This document shows, piece after piece, positions 6,135-13,797 of a DNA stretch of 14,856 bases. Source of the DNA: JBCBWG01 sp039039985. Lineage in GTDB: Bacteria; Pseudomonadota; Alphaproteobacteria; Rhizobiales; Hyphomicrobiaceae. Position 1 is the stretch's first letter. Every line of letters starts with the position of its first letter. Location of the stretch: NCBI GenBank assembly GCA_039039985.1, contig JBCCOV010000126.1, positions 1-14,856 on the forward strand, in the 5' to 3' direction. The translations under genes were made by a program, and so were the position numbers. The notes under the pieces are model-generated. The model was given only the letters and a program-made list of their open reading frames with translations, searched no databases and was not told the DNA's origin.

Positions 6135-6866
6135 GTGGACGCTACATACATTCTCCTTGGCCTCGGCGGCCTTGCCGGCGGTTTCATTTCCGGATTGACG
6201 GGATTTGGTACCGGCCTTGCTGCCATGCCGTTCTGGCTACTGGCGGCCGCACCGCCGGTCGCCGCGCAACTTGCGGCGGCCGCGGCGGTTATCGGCCAGA
6301 TACAAACGATTCGTGTCATCTGGCCGGCTGTCCGCTGGCGCAATCTTGGGCATTTCGTCATCGCCGGCCTCATCGGTGTGCCGATCGGCACCTTGCTCTT
6401 GCCGATGGTGCCCGCAGACGTGTTCAAACTGGGGGTTGGGATCTTTCTCGTTGGATTCTGCGCCTTCATGCTGCTCGCGCGCCAAACGTGGTTGCTGACC
6501 AAACGACGGTTTTTCGGAGATGTTGCGATTGGTTTCGGTGGCGGCGTGCTTGGCGGTCTTTCCGGGCTGCCGGGGCCGCTTCCCATCGCATGGGCCAGCC
6601 TTCATGATTGGCCGCGTGACGAGAAGCGCGCGCTCTTTCAGGTTTTCAACTTCGCAGTCTTGAGCGCCATGTTGGCCGCCAGCGCAGTTGCCGGCCTGAT
6701 GACAAGTGCGGTCTTCATTGGCATGGCCATCGTGGTACCCGGCGTGCTGCTGGGCAACCATATCGGCGTCATTGTCTACCGGCGCCTTGATGCCAGACGA
6801 TTCGATCGGATCGTTTTGGCGATACTGCTGTTGTCCGGACTCGGGCTGATCATCAGCAACATCTGA
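6135..6866 (+). CDS. TauE/SafE-family membrane transporter
   Basis: This 243-residue polytopic membrane protein has about 7-8 hydrophobic helices. The N-terminal half-motif typical of the family is clear (GGLAGGFISGLTGFGTGLAAMPFW), and a second glycine-rich repeat half follows (VAIGFGGGVLGGLSGLPGPLP), reflecting the family's internal duplication. The family includes sulfite, sulfoacetate and other small-anion exporters or importers; substrate cannot be told from sequence. The start is a GTG at 6135, two codons after an in-frame TGA (6129-6131), with no clear ribosome binding site, so expression may be low. The gene ends 12 bases from the stop of the convergent DksA-like gene and has no same-strand partner. 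Confidence 0.85.
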   Translation: MDATYILLGLGGLAGGFISGLTGFGTGLAAMPFWLLAAAPPVAAQLAAAAAVIGQIQTIRVIWPAVRWRNLGHFVIAGLIGVPIGTLLLPMVPADVFKLGVGIFLVGFCAFMLLARQTWLLTKRRFFGDVAIGFGGGVLGGLSGLPGPLPIAWASLHDWPRDEKRALFQVFNFAVLSAMLAASAVAGLMTSAVFIGMAIVVPGVLLGNHIGVIVYRRLDARRFDRIVLAILLLSGLGLIISNI

Positions 6867-6878
6867 CCTACGCGTGCG

Positions 6879-7220
6879 TCAGCGCGCACAGGCAATGCAC
6901 GTCGGGACCGCCGGATCGAACTCCAATCGACGCCGCGCAATATCTTCGCCGCACGTCAGGCATTCGCCGTAGTCGCCGGCCTCGATTCGCGCCAATGCTG
7001 CTGTGACCCGCGCCAATGCCGCCGTCCTTTGCCGTTCCGTTGCGAGTGCGAGCTGCTGGGCTTGAATGGCGTCAATGCGCGAGACGCGGCCGACACTGCT
7101 CTGGTCCAGCGTGACCGGTGCCCGGCTATCGGCCGACATCGCGCTGAGCGAAGCCAACTCCTCATGAAGCGCCATGAGCTTTGCGCGGAAGTACGCGATA
7201 TCCTGATCCGTGAGTGCCAT
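6879..7220 (-). CDS. Short DksA/TraR-family zinc-finger protein
   Basis: This 113-residue member of the TraR/DksA family has a C-terminal C4 zinc finger formed by C87, C90, C108 and C111 (CLTC ... CIAC). A short coiled coil comes before it: residues 5-30, a turn at about 36-50 (TLDQSSVGRVSRID), and a return helix 52-80. Family members bind RNA polymerase through the secondary channel and alter transcription, often with ppGpp. This one is shorter than DksA (about 150) and longer than TraR (about 73), so its effect may differ from classical DksA. The ATG at 7220 has only a weak GAG upstream. It is the last gene of a minus-strand run and follows the GT4 gene by 70 bases. Confidence 0.87.
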   Translation of the reverse strand: MALTDQDIAYFRAKLMALHEELASLSAMSADSRAPVTLDQSSVGRVSRIDAIQAQQLALATERQRTAALARVTAALARIEAGDYGECLTCGEDIARRRLEFDPAVPTCIACAR

Positions 7221-7236
7221 TCTCTAGTGTGGCGTC

Positions 7237-7267
7237 GCAGCGCTCCAACGGCAAGCGTTCGCGCTGC
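7237..7267 (-). other. Hairpin in the GT4-dksA-like gap
   Basis: GCAGCG (7237-7242) pairs with CGCTGC (7262-7267), and AACG (7247-7250) with CGTT (7256-7259) inside it. There is no T-tract on the minus-strand exit side, so it may be a weak terminator or a processing or stability element between the two same-strand genes. Confidence 0.4.
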
Positions 7268-7290
7268 CTGCAGCGCTTCGATGAGATCGC

Positions 7291-8364
7291 CTATATCTGC
7301 TGTATGGACGCCGAATGGCGGAGTGCCTTCTTCTTTCGGCGATTCGGTACGCGGCGGCCTTGCGACGTGAAGGCGGCCGTCTCGATGTTCGATACAAACA
7401 GGCGTGCGGCATTCTCCCAGCTGAAGGTCTCAGCATGGGCGCGCACCTGTGTGCGACTGAGTGACAAGGCCTGGATCGCAGCCAGCCTCAAATCCTCATC
7501 GAGAATTCCCGTCACGCCGTCGACGACGTTGTCCCGCGGTCCCGTAACGGGATAGGCCGCCACCGGAACACCGGATGCCATCGCCTCCAGCAGAACAATC
7601 CCGAACGTATCCGTCTTGCTGGGGAAAACGAACACATCGGCCGAGGCGTAGCTGTCGGCGAGTTCGTCTCCGAACTTCTTGCCCGTGAACAGCACGTCAG
7701 GATAGCGCGCCATCAACTCCTCGCGCATCGGCCCGTCGCCGACCACGACTTTGTTGCCCGGCAATTCCAGATCCAGGAACGCATCGATGTTCTTCTCGAC
7801 GGCAACGCGGCCGACGTAAAGGAACACCGGGCCATCGCCAAACAACCGAACGGATCGCGGCCGGAAAAGCTGTGTGTCGGCGCCGCGGGTCCAGGGCAAA
7901 ATCCGTTGAAAGCCGCGACCTTCGAGCTCTGCCGCAAGGCTTTGACTGGCAACCATCATGCCGGCCCCGGCATTGTGGAAACGCCGCTGTGCCGCGAAGG
8001 TCCAGCTCTCGGGTATTCCAAACCGCGCACTCAAATAGTCAGGAAAGCGCGTGTGAAACGATGTCGTGTAGGGAATACGGCGGCGCAGACAGTACCACCG
8101 GGCCATCCAGCCCAGCGGGCCCTCTGTTGCGATGTGAATCGCATCCGGGGTGATCTCGCTGATTCGTTGGACAAGGTACCTGTAACCGGGCACCGCCAGC
8201 CGTACTTCCGGATAGGTCGGGCACGGGAGATTGTAGAATTCGTTGGGGCCGATAATCTCTGCTTCGGCGCCAATTGCCCGCACGTCATCGCTCAGGCGTT
8301 CGTACGTGCGGACAACGCCATTCACCTGTGGCCGCCAAGCGTCTGTGGCCACAAGAATCCTCAT
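7291..8364 (-). CDS. GT4-type glycosyltransferase
   Basis: This 357-residue GT-B glycosyltransferase has an N-terminal acceptor domain beginning MRILVATDAWRPQVNGVVRTY, with the flexible glycine loop at about 13-17. The C-terminal nucleotide-sugar domain shows FLYVGRVAVEKNID (about 181-194), VVGDGPMREEL (about 208-217) and the donor-binding segment KTDTFGIVLLEAMASG (about 250-265). In the E-x7-E motif the first Glu is replaced by Asp252, with E260 kept. This TDTFG variant is common in a subgroup of proteobacterial GT4 enzymes related to lipid and mannosyl transferases. The start at 8364 overlaps the upstream phosphoesterase stop (ATGA), indicating translational coupling and a shared pathway, probably on a membrane lipid or lipid-linked sugar. 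The sugar and acceptor cannot be told. Confidence 0.88.
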   Translation of the reverse strand: MRILVATDAWRPQVNGVVRTYERLSDDVRAIGAEAEIIGPNEFYNLPCPTYPEVRLAVPGYRYLVQRISEITPDAIHIATEGPLGWMARWYCLRRRIPYTTSFHTRFPDYLSARFGIPESWTFAAQRRFHNAGAGMMVASQSLAAELEGRGFQRILPWTRGADTQLFRPRSVRLFGDGPVFLYVGRVAVEKNIDAFLDLELPGNKVVVGDGPMREELMARYPDVLFTGKKFGDELADSYASADVFVFPSKTDTFGIVLLEAMASGVPVAAYPVTGPRDNVVDGVTGILDEDLRLAAIQALSLSRTQVRAHAETFSWENAARLFVSNIETAAFTSQGRRVPNRRKKKALRHSASIQQI

Positions 8365-9155
8365 CAGGCAGCAGCCTCCAACGTCGTGCTTGTGCCGCGC
8401 TCGGCCTGCTGGCGCTCGCGCTGCACATCGAGCCAATAAATCAAGCGCATTTCACCGTCCGACGACTCGACGAGTGCGGTACAGCTCTCAACCCAGTCAC
8501 CCGTGTTCAAATAGTGCACATCGCCGAACTCACGCGATGCGGCGTGGTGAATGTGACCGCAAATAACACCGTCAACTTTGCGGCGCTTCGCCTCATCTGC
8601 AAGCGAATTCTCGAATTCACCAATGAAATTTACAGCACCCTTTACACGCTGCTTCAGGTAGCTCGAGAGCGACCAGAAGCCCAAACCGAGGCGACGCCGC
8701 ACGAAATTGAGTGGATTATTCAACCAGAGCGCGAACTGGTAGCCGCGATCGCCAAGGAACGCGAGCCAACGCGCATAGCGGACGACAACATCGAATTCAT
8801 CGCCGTGTATGACGAGATAGCGCTTGCCCGATGCGGATTCGAAGATAGCCTCGTTGACAAGATCGACATCGCCAAACTGGGTTCCGCAATAGGCGCGCAG
8901 CGCGTCATCATGGTTTCCGGGGATGAAGATGACCTTTGTGCCGTTCCGCACCTTGCGCAACAGCGTGTGGAGCACGTCATTGTGCGATTGGGGCCACAGC
9001 ACCTTTCGCTTGATCCGCCAGAAATCCACAATGTCGCCAACCAGATAGATCGTGTCAGCGTCGGTCTCGCCCAGGAAATCGTTCAACAGTTCTGCCTGCG
9101 CACCCCGCGTTCCGAGATGCACGTCCGATAGAAACAGCGTGCGGTAGTGAGCCAT
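8364..9155 (-). CDS. LpxH-like metallophosphoesterase (UDP-2,3-diacylglucosamine diphosphatase family)
   Basis: This 263-residue calcineurin-like phosphoesterase carries the full two-metal set: D11 and H13 (SDVHLG), D41 (GDIVDFW), N81 and H82 (GNHDD), H118 (IHGDEFD), and H201 with H203 (GHIHHA). It resembles the LpxH/LpxH2 group, which cleaves UDP-2,3-diacylglucosamine to lipid X in lipid A synthesis. Many alphaproteobacteria use LpxI for that step, so this copy may act on another nucleotide-linked or phosphorylated lipid; the sequence does not decide. GGAGGA stands 9 bases before the ATG at 9155. The C-terminal 15 residues are Gln/Ala/Thr-rich and look disordered. It is the first gene of the minus-strand run and is coupled by ATGA overlap to the GT4 gene. 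Confidence 0.85.
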   Translation of the reverse strand: MAHYRTLFLSDVHLGTRGAQAELLNDFLGETDADTIYLVGDIVDFWRIKRKVLWPQSHNDVLHTLLRKVRNGTKVIFIPGNHDDALRAYCGTQFGDVDLVNEAIFESASGKRYLVIHGDEFDVVVRYARWLAFLGDRGYQFALWLNNPLNFVRRRLGLGFWSLSSYLKQRVKGAVNFIGEFENSLADEAKRRKVDGVICGHIHHAASREFGDVHYLNTGDWVESCTALVESSDGEMRLIYWLDVQRERQQAERGTSTTLEAAA

Positions 9156-9373
9156 TCAAACATGTCCTCCGACGGCGGCCGACAACAGCGGGCATGCTCC
9201 CAAGTGAATAGTTCCACCGGTACAGAGCGGAGTCGCTTTTCAAGCGTGTGACAAAACGGGCAAATGACACGTGCAAAGTGTTCGCCGCGGTCTGCCGTCC
9301 GGGCGTCAACACGTGGAATATAGCGGAACGATGGCACGACGCCAACGCACACCACCCAAAATCCGTATGCGTA

Positions 9374-11602
9374 TTATGCAACACCACTGCCAACGAGCCG
9401 CGCGTCAGCATCAGTTAGGCGGCTGCGTTGGAAGTTGTAGACGACAATGTCGGTCACATCGAACCCGAGGAAGCTGTTTTCAGCCGTGCGGCTGGTTGGG
9501 ACCTCGTCATCCACGTTGTAGACCGCCGCAGCCGCATCGAACCGCCCTTGAATGGTCTCGAACAGGTCCAGACAATCTGCGAAACAGCCCGTGATGATGA
9601 CCTGGTCATAGACGTCGTCCAAGGCATCGAGCAGCATATTCAGATCATCTGTGTCTGGCTTTTCGTTCGCGCTGGAGCCCGATCCGGCCGGAAGCACGTG
9701 AACTGTGCTGTCCACGAGCGCGGTGATCACATCATCCAAGGCAGCGGCGCCGGTCAACAAATCGCTGACACCGGCAGAACCGGAGACGCCAGTCAGCATC
9801 GGGCTGCCGTTTCCGGACAGGTCCCAGTCGATGATCAGCACACTCTGACCGCCGGCGCGCAGAATCTCCGCAACGGTCAGGGCCTCAGCGCGCCCATCAA
9901 TCGTCGGATCGGCACCGACGATCATCGAGCGCAGGCCCGCGCCGTCTCTCTCGCGCGCCTGCAACGCGCTTGCGATATCTGTGAGGGCCCCGGGACGGCC
10001 GTTTACTCTGGACATGGTGGGAGTCCGCTTTGATGGGGAGACGAACTTTTGCGCCCTGGCAACCTTGGTCGTCGGACGTGATACGGTATCGGCGCGCCCT
10101 GATGGATTGCCGTCTACGGCCTGATTCAGGCGATCCCGATCCATGGCCATCTTGGGCGCGACATGCGCGACGTGGTTCAGTTCCGGATCACGTCCCGCGA
10201 GCCGAACCTGTCCCGCGACCTCGCTTGCAATTGCGACGGCAAGGCCGATCAGGAACGTTGCCGCCATTGCGAGTGCCGAGAGTGAACCCTTTTTCGGAAA
10301 CACCGGAACGCCGGACGGTCGCGCGCCCGAGATCACCGTCGCCTCGACAGGAACCGACTTCGTCACGACGAGTGTGCGATTATCTTCAAGCTGGCGCTGG
10401 AGACGCTGCAGCTCCGCCCGTTTTGAAGCGGCCGCAAGTTCCAAGGCCTTCAGTTCGGCTTCCTGGCCGCTGGACGCCACGACTTTCGTTTTTGCGCTCG
10501 CGATTTGCCGCTTCAAGCCCGCAACCCGCGCCTCCTCTGCCCGATAGGCCTTCTCAAGCCCGCGCACAACTTGCGCAACCTCACGGGCAATCGAGCGGCG
10601 GAGCGCCGCCAAGTCGGCATTAAGCTGGCGCATTCTGGGATGGGCCGGCAGAAGCGTCGCTGATGCTTCTGAAACGGCACGCTCAAGCCGGACGCGCTGG
10701 GCGATCAATCCTTGAAAGACGACGGATTTCTGAACCTGGGGCAGCGCTTCCGCACTGCCGCTCCGCGCGAGTTCGACGGCGGTTTGCCACTTCGCACGAC
10801 TGTCGGCCATCTTGGTCTCGGCGCGCGTCAACTCGCCGGTCAACGACGCAATCTGGCGAGCGTCGATCGACGCTGCAGCGCCGCGCTCGCGAAACTGCGT
10901 TGTCCGGGCTCGAAAGCGTTCGACAGCCGCGTCAGCGGCAATCACCTCGTTGCTGAGATTGCGAATCTTCGGCTGCAGCGCGGCCACCACGTTACTGGTT
11001 TCGCGGACCGGCCGCTCGACAAGGCTCTTGCGATAGAGATCAGCGAGTTTGTTGGCGAAGCGCGCGGCCAAAGCGGGGTCTGTCGCGGAGAATGCAATCG
11101 AGATGTAGCGGCTTTCGCGCGCGACGGACACTTGCAGACGGCTTGAAACAGCCGCGAGGACGCGATCTTCATCCGTTTCACTGGCGACGGGACCATCGAG
11201 CCCTGTGGCACGCATTAGGCGCGAAAACCGGTCGACGGGGCCGCGCGCGGCATTGAATTCCGGCTGCTCTGCGAGGTTCAGCTCTCCGGCGACGCGCAAG
11301 AGAAGTTCCGGCGCTTGCAGCGCACGCACGTGGGTATTGACGGCCTCTTTATCCAGCCGCCGTCGGCTTGATGACGTGTTTCGGTTTTGAGCATCTCCCG
11401 ATGGGAACGGGTTCGTGCTCGGCTCGACGAGTGCGATTTGCGCCTCGGATACGTAGCTGGGCGCAATGGTCGACAAGATGCCATAGGTCGCTGCTCCGGC
11501 CAAAACCGAAACAATGAGAAGGCGCGGAAGCCACCGGCGCAACGCTCCAAATACGGAGAGAATGTCGACTTCGGCGTGCGAGTTTGGCGAGCGCACGGAC
11601 AT
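9374..11602 (-). CDS. Exopolysaccharide chain-length/copolymerase protein, ExoP/Wzc-like with degenerate kinase domain
   Basis: This 742-residue inner-membrane polysaccharide copolymerase controls chain length and export. Residues 11-26 are cytoplasmic, about 27-48 form membrane helix 1, and about 50-200 form the periplasmic Wzz domain. A long coiled coil runs from about 205 to 410 (HPRMRQLNADLAAL is typical). A Pro-containing segment (GVPVFPKKGSL) leads into helix 2 at about 440-460. The cytoplasmic part from about 555 has the BY-kinase fold pattern: VLIIDWDLSGNG (588-599), GVSDLLTG and VHVLPAG. The expected Walker A loop (GEGKST type) is missing, replaced by GADPTIDGRAEA (563-574), and there is no Tyr cluster at the C-terminus. 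GAAGG precedes the ATG with 5 bases between. It is divergent from the Wza-like gene. Confidence 0.88.
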   Translation of the reverse strand: MSVRSPNSHAEVDILSVFGALRRWLPRLLIVSVLAGAATYGILSTIAPSYVSEAQIALVEPSTNPFPSGDAQNRNTSSSRRRLDKEAVNTHVRALQAPELLLRVAGELNLAEQPEFNAARGPVDRFSRLMRATGLDGPVASETDEDRVLAAVSSRLQVSVARESRYISIAFSATDPALAARFANKLADLYRKSLVERPVRETSNVVAALQPKIRNLSNEVIAADAAVERFRARTTQFRERGAAASIDARQIASLTGELTRAETKMADSRAKWQTAVELARSGSAEALPQVQKSVVFQGLIAQRVRLERAVSEASATLLPAHPRMRQLNADLAALRRSIAREVAQVVRGLEKAYRAEEARVAGLKRQIASAKTKVVASSGQEAELKALELAAASKRAELQRLQRQLEDNRTLVVTKSVPVEATVISGARPSGVPVFPKKGSLSALAMAATFLIGLAVAIASEVAGQVRLAGRDPELNHVAHVAPKMAMDRDRLNQAVDGNPSGRADTVSRPTTKVARAQKFVSPSKRTPTMSRVNGRPGALTDIASALQARERDGAGLRSMIVGADPTIDGRAEALTVAEILRAGGQSVLIIDWDLSGNGSPMLTGVSGSAGVSDLLTGAAALDDVITALVDSTVHVLPAGSGSSANEKPDTDDLNMLLDALDDVYDQVIITGCFADCLDLFETIQGRFDAAAAVYNVDDEVPTSRTAENSFLGFDVTDIVVYNFQRSRLTDADARLVGSGVA

Positions 11603-11766
11603 AACAACCTTCGTAGCAGGGTTATTGCCTTTAGCGGATCTAAACAGCGCTGCGTAACCAATCTCTTAAGCGTTTCATATTGAGTTATTCGCAAAGCATT
11701 TATTAACCGTCGCCACCCTAATCTTGTGTCGTGCGTGATAAATCATTTCATTGGAGTGAAGGTGCC
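11603..11766. promoter_or_regulatory. Divergent control region of the exopolysaccharide locus
   Basis: These 164 bases between two divergent export genes are the most AT-rich stretch of the region, especially 11655-11760, and must hold promoters for both. I see no unambiguous -35/-10 pair. Possible operator material includes TTAACC at 11703-11708 and a small inverted repeat TGAT-AA-ATCA at 11736-11745, just upstream of the ribosome binding site. Confidence 0.5.
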
Positions 11767-12438
11767 ATGTGGCGGCGGCCAATCGTCATAACAGCGTTTA
11801 TGGCGGCGACCTTAAGTGGCTGCGCGCACCTCCCCGTGGATGAGGTTTGGCCGACGACCGTTTCCGAGACGCCGGGCGGTTTTGAAACGCGGGTGCATGC
11901 CGTACGTGCGGATCGAGTCGCGAATTGGTCCACCACCACCGACCTGCTAAAAGGCCCCAGGGCGGTAGCGACCAGCGATGGTCCGTATTTATTGGATACC
12001 GGCGACCGGCTGCGTGTGTTTGTCTACGGCCAGCCTGATCTGTCGCGCCTTTATACCGTGGACCATACAGGCAAGATCGTGGTGCCGTTAATCGGTCGCG
12101 TAACGGCTCGCGGGCGGACAATCTACAGCGTTGCGCGCGCAATTCGAACACGACTTGCGCGACGTTTTGTGCGCGACCCGCAAGTTACCGTCGATGTTCA
12201 CCAAAACAGGCCTTTTTTCATTCTTGGTGAGGTTCGTTCACCGGGGCAATACCCATACGTTAACGGCATGACGATTAAAACCGCCGTGGCTATTGCCGGT
12301 GGGTATTCAGAACGCGCCAAAGTCACCATCGCCCGGATCACGCGCCGCATTAACGGAGTGGTGGAAGTTCTCGACGTACCTTCCGACTACGTCTTGACGC
12401 CAGGTGATACGATTGAGGTCCCCGAGCGCTTCTTTTAG
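11767..12438 (+). CDS. Wza/ExoF-like polysaccharide export outer-membrane lipoprotein
   Basis: This 223-residue lipoprotein of the polysaccharide biosynthesis/export family forms the periplasmic and outer-membrane exit for exopolysaccharide. A lipoprotein signal peptide ends in LSGC, with Cys19 the lipidated residue. The Poly_export domain covers about residues 73-145 (LLDTGDRLRVFVYGQPDLSR, GKIVVPLIGRV, RDPQVTVDV). An SLBB-type domain follows (FFILGEVRSPGQYPYVNGM, AVAIAGGYSERA), ending PGDTIEVPERFF. It is shorter than E. coli Wza (about 380) and lacks a C-terminal membrane helix, like many alphaproteobacterial homologues. The frame is open to a GTG at 11731, but the ATG at 11767 gives a proper signal peptide and has GGAG/AAGG upstream. 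It heads the plus-strand operon. Confidence 0.93.
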   Translation: MWRRPIVITAFMAATLSGCAHLPVDEVWPTTVSETPGGFETRVHAVRADRVANWSTTTDLLKGPRAVATSDGPYLLDTGDRLRVFVYGQPDLSRLYTVDHTGKIVVPLIGRVTARGRTIYSVARAIRTRLARRFVRDPQVTVDVHQNRPFFILGEVRSPGQYPYVNGMTIKTAVAIAGGYSERAKVTIARITRRINGVVEVLDVPSDYVLTPGDTIEVPERFF

Positions 12439-12526
12439 GCGCCCGAGCGGCTTGCCGTCGCAATCGTGGCCACGGTCTTACACCGGCGATCTTCGATGTC
12501 GCGTTTTGTGATCGGGGTGCGGTTTC

Positions 12527-13717
12527 GTGCGGGTCTTACACTGTCTTCGGGCGCCGGTTGGTGGACTGTTTCGTCACGTGCGCGACCTCGCGCGGGCACA
12601 GCGACGTAACGGATATGCTGTCGGCATCATTTGTGATGCAAACGCTCAAGACAGCCTGACTGCACAGCGACTTGCGGCTCTTGAGATGGATCTGGACCTC
12701 GGCATCCATCGCGTTGCCATGGCGCGCGGCCTCGCGCCATCGGATTTCTCCGCTGCGCAGCGCATTCGGGGCATTGTCTCGGACTTGGCGCCGGATATCC
12801 TGCATGGACATGGCGCAAAAGGCGGCGCATACGCGCGGCTTGCCGTCGGCGGTATCCATGTGCGCCTGCCCGAGGACGGCCCAGCGGTCGTCTATACGCC
12901 GCACGGCGGCAGTCTTCATTACTCGCCCTGGTCGCCAGCTGGCTTCATCTTCCTGGCGCTCGAACGCCGCCTTGCACGCGCAACATCCGGCATTGTCTTC
13001 GAGAGCGACTATTCGCGGCGCGTTTACGCTGAACACGTCGGCGCTGTTCCGTGCGCGACGGTCGTCGTGCCCAACGGTCTACTGCCCGAGGAGTTTGGCC
13101 AGCATCTCCCCATCGATGGAGCCCGAGATCTCCTGTTCGTGGGGGAACTGAGACATCTGAAAGGCGTCGACACACTGCTCCACGCCTTGGCCAAGCTCAA
13201 TCAGGATCAGGGCCGACGCGTTACCACGCGGATTGTTGGCGAGGGCCCGGACGGGGACGCCTTCCGCTCGCTTGCGGATCAGCTTGGCTTGGCGGACGTT
13301 GTCACGTTCGATGGCGCCATGCCCGCTGCGGACGCCTTCCCGACTTGCCGCTTTCTCGTTGTACCTTCGCGTGCTGAGAGTTTGCCCTACATCGTGCTGG
13401 AAGCTGCGGCGCAAGGGCTGCCAATGCTCGCCACCCGCGTCGGGGGAATTCCGGAGATTGTCTCAGAAACGGACACGCCTTTGCTTCCGCCGGACGATCC
13501 TGATGCGTTGGCCGATGCGATCGCGCAGGCATTGGTGAATCCAGGCGCTCGGGCGCAAGCCGCGCAGCAGTTGCAAGCCCGCGTTAAGAAGCGGTTTACC
13601 GTCGACGCAATGTGCAATGCGATTGGTTCATTTTATCAAAACGCCCGTCAGACCACGGCAGTTCCTGGCTATCTGCGCAAGCCATCACCTGGGCAGGATG
13701 GCCCACAGCCAGCTTAA
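12527..13717 (+). CDS. GT4 glycosyltransferase of the exopolysaccharide cluster
   Basis: This 396-residue GT-B enzyme probably adds a sugar to the lipid-linked repeat unit. The N-terminus MRVLHCLRAPVGGLFRHVRDL holds the Gly-Gly loop (12-13) and acceptor helix. HGHGAKGGAYARLA (93-106) and YTPHGGSLHY (123-132) are typical of the acceptor domain. The donor domain shows LLFVGELRHLKGVDTLLHA (202-220), IVGEGPDGDAF and the intact E-x7-E (E284 and E292 in AESLPYIVLEAAAQG), followed by VGGIPEIV. The start is a GTG at 12527 with GGGGTG 6 bases upstream. The last 30 residues are Pro/Gln-rich and beyond the fold. It lies 88 bases after the Wza-like gene and 80 before the sugar-phosphate transferase gene, probably in one operon. 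Donor and acceptor sugars are not predictable. Confidence 0.9.
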   Translation: MRVLHCLRAPVGGLFRHVRDLARAQRRNGYAVGIICDANAQDSLTAQRLAALEMDLDLGIHRVAMARGLAPSDFSAAQRIRGIVSDLAPDILHGHGAKGGAYARLAVGGIHVRLPEDGPAVVYTPHGGSLHYSPWSPAGFIFLALERRLARATSGIVFESDYSRRVYAEHVGAVPCATVVVPNGLLPEEFGQHLPIDGARDLLFVGELRHLKGVDTLLHALAKLNQDQGRRVTTRIVGEGPDGDAFRSLADQLGLADVVTFDGAMPAADAFPTCRFLVVPSRAESLPYIVLEAAAQGLPMLATRVGGIPEIVSETDTPLLPPDDPDALADAIAQALVNPGARAQAAQQLQARVKKRFTVDAMCNAIGSFYQNARQTTAVPGYLRKPSPGQDGPQPA

Positions 13718-13797
13718 CTCCGCTGAAAACTCTATTGTATGGCATGCATTGTGCACCGTTCGAGCCCAAGGTTCTAAAGAGAACATTGCGGGACGAT

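Noticed and set aside
8274..9131. 285-codon plus-strand frame
   Set aside because: It is antisense to the LpxH-like gene, whose metal-binding motifs are complete. The plus frame shows no domain.
11703..11708. TTAACC as a CtrA site
   Set aside because: Only one half-site is present; the second half at the required spacing is missing.
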